18,841 nucleotides of DNA from DASXMX01 sp036794395 (GTDB lineage: Bacteria; Planctomycetota; Phycisphaerae; Tepidisphaerales; Tepidisphaeraceae). Below the pieces are notes generated by a model. The model made no database searches. It was not told the origin of the DNA and saw only the letters and a program-made list of their open reading frames with translations. Shown piece after piece: positions 15,739-18,841 of the stretch. Position 1 is the first letter of the stretch; each line of letters begins with the position of its first letter. The stretch is taken from assembly GCA_036794395.1 (NCBI GenBank), contig DAIRGS010000134.1:1-18841 (forward strand), in the 5' to 3' direction. A program made the translations under genes and the position numbers.

Positions 15739-15880
15739 ACCAAAAAGAGATGTAACCGCGGAGACACGGAGGGAGCTCGGCAAACATGGTTACCACGAAG
15801 GCACGAAGACACGAAAAAATGCCAAGACAGAAGAATTAACCACAGAGGCCACAGAGAACACGGAGGGCACAGAGAAAGCT
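15739..15880. repeat. Cluster of 'cacagaggacacggag' dispersed motifs
   Basis: The 453-bp spacer 15670-16122 between cbiX and argH has no credible gene. This part is a patchwork of ACCGCGGAGACACGGAGG, ACCACGAAGGCACGAAGACA and CCACAGAGGCCACAGAG motifs. The complementary CTCCGTGTCCTCCGTGCCTC lies at about 16071-16090, so the spacer could fold back on itself. Similar motifs recur at about 18702-18735. The open frame crossing this spacer translates repeat sequence only. Confidence 0.7.
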
Positions 15881-15893
15881 AATACAAGAAATT

Positions 15894-15974
15894 TAACCGC
15901 AGATGGCGCAGATTTACGCAGATGAAATGCAGGTCTTTGTCTTTATCTGCGAGCATCTGCGCAATCTGTGGTTA
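15894..15974. repeat. Inverted repeat of the 'gcagatggcgcagat' family
   Basis: Arms 15894-15913 and 15955-15974 pair with two mismatches over 20; the pairing extends inward through CGCAGAT...ATCTGCG. The layout (arms plus a loop containing TGTCTTTATCTG) parallels the inverted repeat at 5565-5671, so the two probably belong to related families. Confidence 0.75.
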
Positions 15975-16122
15975 GGAATTCTTCTGCCTCACACGGAAGG
16001 CAATTGGCGGTTTGACTTAACTTCGATGCGTACGTGGAAGAAATGGAACCGCGTTGTTTTCCCCCATCTTCTCCGTGTCCTCCGTGCCTCCGTGGTGAAT
16101 CAAGTATTCCCTTCCCAGAATT

Positions 16123-17619
16123 TCACTCCATCCCCAGTCGCTTCTTCCACGCCGCCAGTTGCTGCTTGAACGGTTCTCCCCCTGCGGCACCCGCGCTGCG
16201 ATAGCGGTTCACGACGTTTCTTGCGCCCAGCGCGTCGTAAACGTCCTTCCCGATCGTCTCAGCTTTCGCCCCCGCGGCCTCGGCGGCTTTCTGGAAATCT
16301 TCAACTGACAACTCCTTGAGCGACGTTTTTCCCGCTTGCTCGCAGCGAAGGACCAGTGAGCCGACGATGTGGTGGGCGGTGCGGAACGGGATGCCTTTGG
16401 TGACGAAGTACTCGGCCAGGCTTGTGGCATCGAGGAAGCCGCGATCGAGGGTGGGTTCGATGGCTTCCTTGTTGTAGCTGGCGGAGTTGACGATCGCCGC
16501 GGCCATGGTCAGGCAACTGCTGACCGTGTCATACGCCCGGAAAACGATCCGCTTGTCTTCCTGCAAATCGCGGTTGTAGCCGATCGGCAAGCCCTTAAGG
16601 ATGGTCATGAGGGCAAAGAGATCGCCGTACACATTCCCGCATCGCCCGCGAATCAACTCCAGCATGTCGGGATTCCGCTTCTGCGGCATCATCGAGCTGC
16701 TGGTGGTGTAGCGATCGGCGATCTTGATGAAGTTGAACTCGGTGGTCATGTAAATGATCCACTGCTCGGCCCAGCGGGAGAGGTGCTGGGAGATCATGGC
16801 GCAGGCGTATAGAAGGTCACAAGCCAGGTCCCGCGTCGCCGTGTGCTCGATCGAACTCTCCGGTTGTTTCCAAATCTCCGGTAACGCTCGATAGTTCCTT
16901 TCCCACGACGCGGCACTTCCCAGCGGACTGAAGTCATCCTTCGCCGTGCGATATTGCAATTCAAGGCTCAATGCAGCCTCCATGGGATTCAACGGCAACG
17001 AGCTTCCGGCGATCGCTCCCGAGCCGAGCGGGGCGAAAAACCGGGCGTCCACGCCGGTTTGATTCACCCGTGCGTGATCGCGACTGAACATGGTTCCCCA
17101 TGCCAGCGCCTCTGCCCCGGCGCTAACCGGCTGCGCTCGCTGCAGATGTGTGAACGAGGGCATCACTATGGCGCCCGACCGCTCCGCTAGCCCACAAAAT
17201 GCCTTCTCCAAATCGAGCACCTTCTGCAACAATTCATCGGCGCTATATTGGATCCAAAGTTTCAGATCCAGCGCCACCTGATCGTTCCGGCTCCTCCCAG
17301 TATGCAATTTCCTCCCCGGCTCCCCCACGCGCTTGATCAGTTCCGCCTCGATCACCATGTGGATGTCTTCGAGGCTTTCATCAAACTGGAAGTTCCCGGC
17401 TTCGATATCCCGTTCGATCCCCTTTAATCCCTCTTTAATCTGATCCCGCTCGGCGTCAGTAATGAGCCCGACTTTGGCGAGCATGGTCGCGTGGGCGATG
17501 GAGCCGGCGATGTCATGTTTGTACAGCCGGCGGTCGTAACTGATCGATTCAACAAAGGACTGGGCGAGGGCGTCGGTGGCCTCGCTGATTCGGGATTGCC
17601 AGGATTTATCTTGAGCCAT
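16123..17619 (-). CDS. argH: Argininosuccinate lyase
   Basis: 498 residues, cytoplasmic. It cleaves argininosuccinate to arginine and fumarate, the last step of arginine synthesis. Landmarks are HTGRSRNDQ (106-114), SFTHLQRAQPV (155-165) with His158, LGSGAIAGS (198-206), the mobile signature loop SSSMMPQKRNPD (307-318) and EYFVTKGIPFRTAHHIVG (403-420). It is about 40 residues longer than typical ArgH (around 460). About 28 of these lie between GAIAG and the SRWAEQ helix, in a segment where the usual VSDRD-like motif reads EHTATRD. The start is ATG 17619 with TACAAT 6 nt upstream and no Shine-Dalgarno. No other arg gene is adjacent. Related lyase-superfamily members (adenylosuccinate lyase, fumarase) lack HTGRSRNDQ, so the call is firm. 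Confidence 0.93.
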   Translation of the reverse strand: MAQDKSWQSRISEATDALAQSFVESISYDRRLYKHDIAGSIAHATMLAKVGLITDAERDQIKEGLKGIERDIEAGNFQFDESLEDIHMVIEAELIKRVGEPGRKLHTGRSRNDQVALDLKLWIQYSADELLQKVLDLEKAFCGLAERSGAIVMPSFTHLQRAQPVSAGAEALAWGTMFSRDHARVNQTGVDARFFAPLGSGAIAGSSLPLNPMEAALSLELQYRTAKDDFSPLGSAASWERNYRALPEIWKQPESSIEHTATRDLACDLLYACAMISQHLSRWAEQWIIYMTTEFNFIKIADRYTTSSSMMPQKRNPDMLELIRGRCGNVYGDLFALMTILKGLPIGYNRDLQEDKRIVFRAYDTVSSCLTMAAAIVNSASYNKEAIEPTLDRGFLDATSLAEYFVTKGIPFRTAHHIVGSLVLRCEQAGKTSLKELSVEDFQKAAEAAGAKAETIGKDVYDALGARNVVNRYRSAGAAGGEPFKQQLAAWKKRLGME

Positions 17620-17625
17620 GGGGCG

Positions 17626-17631
17626 ATTGTA
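17626..17631 (-). promoter_or_regulatory. argH: Candidate -10 box of argH
   Basis: TACAAT on the minus strand ends 6 nt before the argH ATG. No good -35 is visible at the standard distance (CTGTTC at 17 nt). If used, transcription would start at or within a base or two of the start codon, giving a leaderless mRNA; the missing Shine-Dalgarno agrees. Confidence 0.35.
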
Positions 17632-17686
17632 GGGAAACCGATTGGCGCGAACAGGGTTGTTGTTGCTCTGTTGAAATCTCGAGCCT

Positions 17687-17767
17687 TGTCATCCTGGAGC
17701 GCAGCGAAGGATCTGATTCGGGTGGCGGGTTCGAACATCAGATCCTTCGCTGCGCTCCAGGATGACA
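17687..17767. repeat. Perfect 30-bp palindromic element between argH and the prepilin-type gene
   Basis: Arms 17687-17716 and 17738-17767 are perfectly complementary over 30 bp around a 21-nt loop that itself has TTCG/CGAA ends. The arm contains GAGCGCAGCGAAGGATC, a motif of a dispersed repeat seen in many environmental bacterial genomes. It lies downstream of the prepilin-type gene and upstream of argH on the same strand, so it can stop read-through. The 17620-17845 spacer holds nothing else. Confidence 0.9.
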
Positions 17768-17845
17768 CCAGTTTGCTTAAAATCGTCAGTATTTCACCAA
17801 AGCAGATCGCTGTTAGATCAGCTCTGCCATATCGCCGAATTTGCT

Positions 17846-18682
17846 CTATCTCGTCGGATCGTACGCGGAGTTGTCGGCGGAGAGGAAACCGGTGTTGTCG
17901 GCGGCTTCGGGGCCGGAGTTGGAAATGACGCCGTGCGCGGTGATCGTGCCGGTTGCGGTGTGGCGCTCGGAGACGGACTCGCCGTGACCGTCGCAGTAAA
18001 CAACGTTCGTGCGGTGCTGGTGGCGGTAGCCCTGCGTCCCGGCGGCGCGGGTGAACGGGTCAACGCCGTCGCCGATGTCGGAGCCGATGACGATAAATGG
18101 CGCCCGCATGAATGTGTTGATGCCGGCGGAGTATTCGCCATCGCCGAACAGGGCGACTTGCGATGCGCGATGAATCGATGAGATGCGCATTGGGGATTCG
18201 TGGGAATGGCCGAGCGGCGTTGATTCGCCAATGCCGCCGCCGATGTAGCTGGTGTTGTAGTTGTAGCCGAGGTACTGATCGCGATCGAAACGCGATTTCC
18301 ACTGATAGCTCGGGCACTGTTCGACTGGCGGCGCGACCGCCCCTCCCCAGAGCGTGCCGGCTCGGGGCGGGGTCGTTCGGATATCAAAATCCCAGGTGAT
18401 GCCTGAGGTGAACCCGTACGTGCTGATGGGAAAGTAGCCGCGGTTGGTCTGCGTGTAGAGCATGGCCGCCTGGCCAAGCTGGCGAAGGTTGCTGAGGCAT
18501 TTAACCGAGCGCGCCGCTTCGCGCGCCCGCGATACAGCCGGGAGCAACAGGCTGGCGAGCACCGCGATGATTCCGATGACAATGAGAAGTTCGACAAGCG
18601 TGAAGGCTGCTAAACCGGGAGGGCGAGGCTCTTGCCGAGCCGCGCATTTCGGACGGGCCTCGGCTCGGCGGGAGCCTCGCAC
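17846..18682 (-). CDS. Prepilin-type N-terminal cleavage/methylation domain protein
   Basis: About 278 residues from the GTG at 18682; the true start is uncertain. The type IV prepilin/pseudopilin signature AFTLVELLIVIGIIAVL is followed by LLPAVSRAREAARSVKCLSNLRQLGQAA, as in planctomycete DUF1559-like secreted proteins. A prepilin peptidase would cut before Phe; the -1 residue is Ala where classical pilins have Gly. The C-terminal half has VVYCDGHGES, the family's conserved DGH-like strand. No ATG precedes FTLVELL in frame. The frame stays open to the window edge through repeat sequence. Possible starts are GTG 18682 (26-residue arginine-rich leader) and GTG 18769 (55 residues). The whole leader is encoded by a palindromic element. 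Role: probably a pseudopilin-like extracytoplasmic protein, function unknown. Confidence 0.78.
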   Translation of the reverse strand: MRGSRRAEARPKCAARQEPRPPGLAAFTLVELLIVIGIIAVLASLLLPAVSRAREAARSVKCLSNLRQLGQAAMLYTQTNRGYFPISTYGFTSGITWDFDIRTTPPRAGTLWGGAVAPPVEQCPSYQWKSRFDRDQYLGYNYNTSYIGGGIGESTPLGHSHESPMRISSIHRASQVALFGDGEYSAGINTFMRAPFIVIGSDIGDGVDPFTRAAGTQGYRHQHRTNVVYCDGHGESVSERHTATGTITAHGVISNSGPEAADNTGFLSADNSAYDPTR

Positions 18683-18686
18683 TCCC
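18617..18686. repeat. RECEAPAE palindromic element, copy 2, encoding the prepilin leader
   Basis: Arms 18617-18640 and 18663-18686 (24 nt, three mismatches) enclose a 22-nt loop. The 18663-18686 arm matches, as reverse complement, the hyuA arm 12387-12410 exactly. It ends only six codons before the Phe of FTLVELL and includes the GTG at 18682. Confidence 0.85.
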
Positions 18687-18701
18687 GGATTGGAATACAA
18701 G

Positions 18702-18735
18702 CACAGAGACCACCAAGGACACAGAGAGCACAGAG
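18702..18735. repeat. Short 'cacagagaccaccaaggacacagag' dispersed motif
   Basis: A copy of the CACAGAG/GGACACAGAG motif family that fills 15739-15880. It abuts the RECEAPAE element, so two repeat families lie back to back upstream of FTLVELL. From 18736 to the window end I see no gene on the plus strand. Confidence 0.6.
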
Positions 18736-18841
18736 GGGAAAGACTGATTGGTTTCTGAAACGAGCACACATCTCGTGCAATGGGGCGAAGAGATTCAACG
18801 TCGAGTAGAGAAGAGGCGCAGTCATGTTTAGACCAATGACT

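Noticed and set aside
15903..16169. 88-codon open frame between cbiX and argH
   Set aside because: It is composed of dispersed repeat motifs and runs into the 3' end of argH.
1..18841. Search for a defence, phage or secondary-metabolite system
   Set aside because: Apart from two small unknown genes and one exported protein of unknown role, every credible gene fits a known metabolic or secreted-protein family; no nuclease-effector pair, reverse transcriptase, transposase or integrase is visible.

Overview
The window looks like a piece of a planctomycete chromosome, most likely class Phycisphaerae. The pointers are a secreted protein with an LEPR-XLL-like N-terminal tag, a prepilin-type protein with the FTLVELL signature, a Tat-exported sulfatase, a small membrane protein with a CxxC...CxxC ribbon, a TQPATQP-type C-terminal tail, and many short dispersed repeats between genes. 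The taxonomic call is an inference from these traits. A run of 10 N (9545-9554) marks a scaffold gap, so this is draft sequence.

Layout. 12-1520 (-) is a secreted FG-GAP/VCBS repeat protein. It diverges from 1750-2667 (+), an RNase Z-like metallo-beta-lactamase-fold hydrolase. A rightward run follows: an exported protein with STN-like modules (2729), a sialate O-acetylesterase-like enzyme (3966), a Tat sulfatase (5694), a small zinc-ribbon membrane protein (7180) and a translationally coupled small orphan (7569). 8051-13149 (-) holds a fructosamine-kinase-family protein, HyuB (crossed by the gap) and HyuA. Divergent from hyuA is an exported M28 peptidase with PA and PDZ domains (13204-15090), then a CbiX-type chelatase (15202). 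argH (16123-17619) and a prepilin-type protein (up to about 18682) are on the minus strand.

Functional reading. The esterase, sulfatase, FG-GAP protein and M28 peptidase suit a bacterium that degrades sulfated, acetylated polysaccharide and protein outside the cytoplasm. HyuA and HyuB would form one ATP-dependent hydantoinase/5-oxoprolinase-type enzyme. argH and cbiX are housekeeping (arginine, tetrapyrrole). I found no CRISPR array, tRNA, rRNA, transposase, phage gene or recognisable defence system.

The most unusual content is the repeat load. At least six palindromic or inverted repeat families lie between genes and, in two cases, inside open frames. One is read in frame within HyuA. A second copy of the same element encodes the leader of the prepilin-type protein. 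A 411-bp nested inverted repeat separates hyuA from hyuB. Several starts appear to be served by -10 boxes only 6-9 nt upstream, suggesting leaderless or near-leaderless mRNAs.
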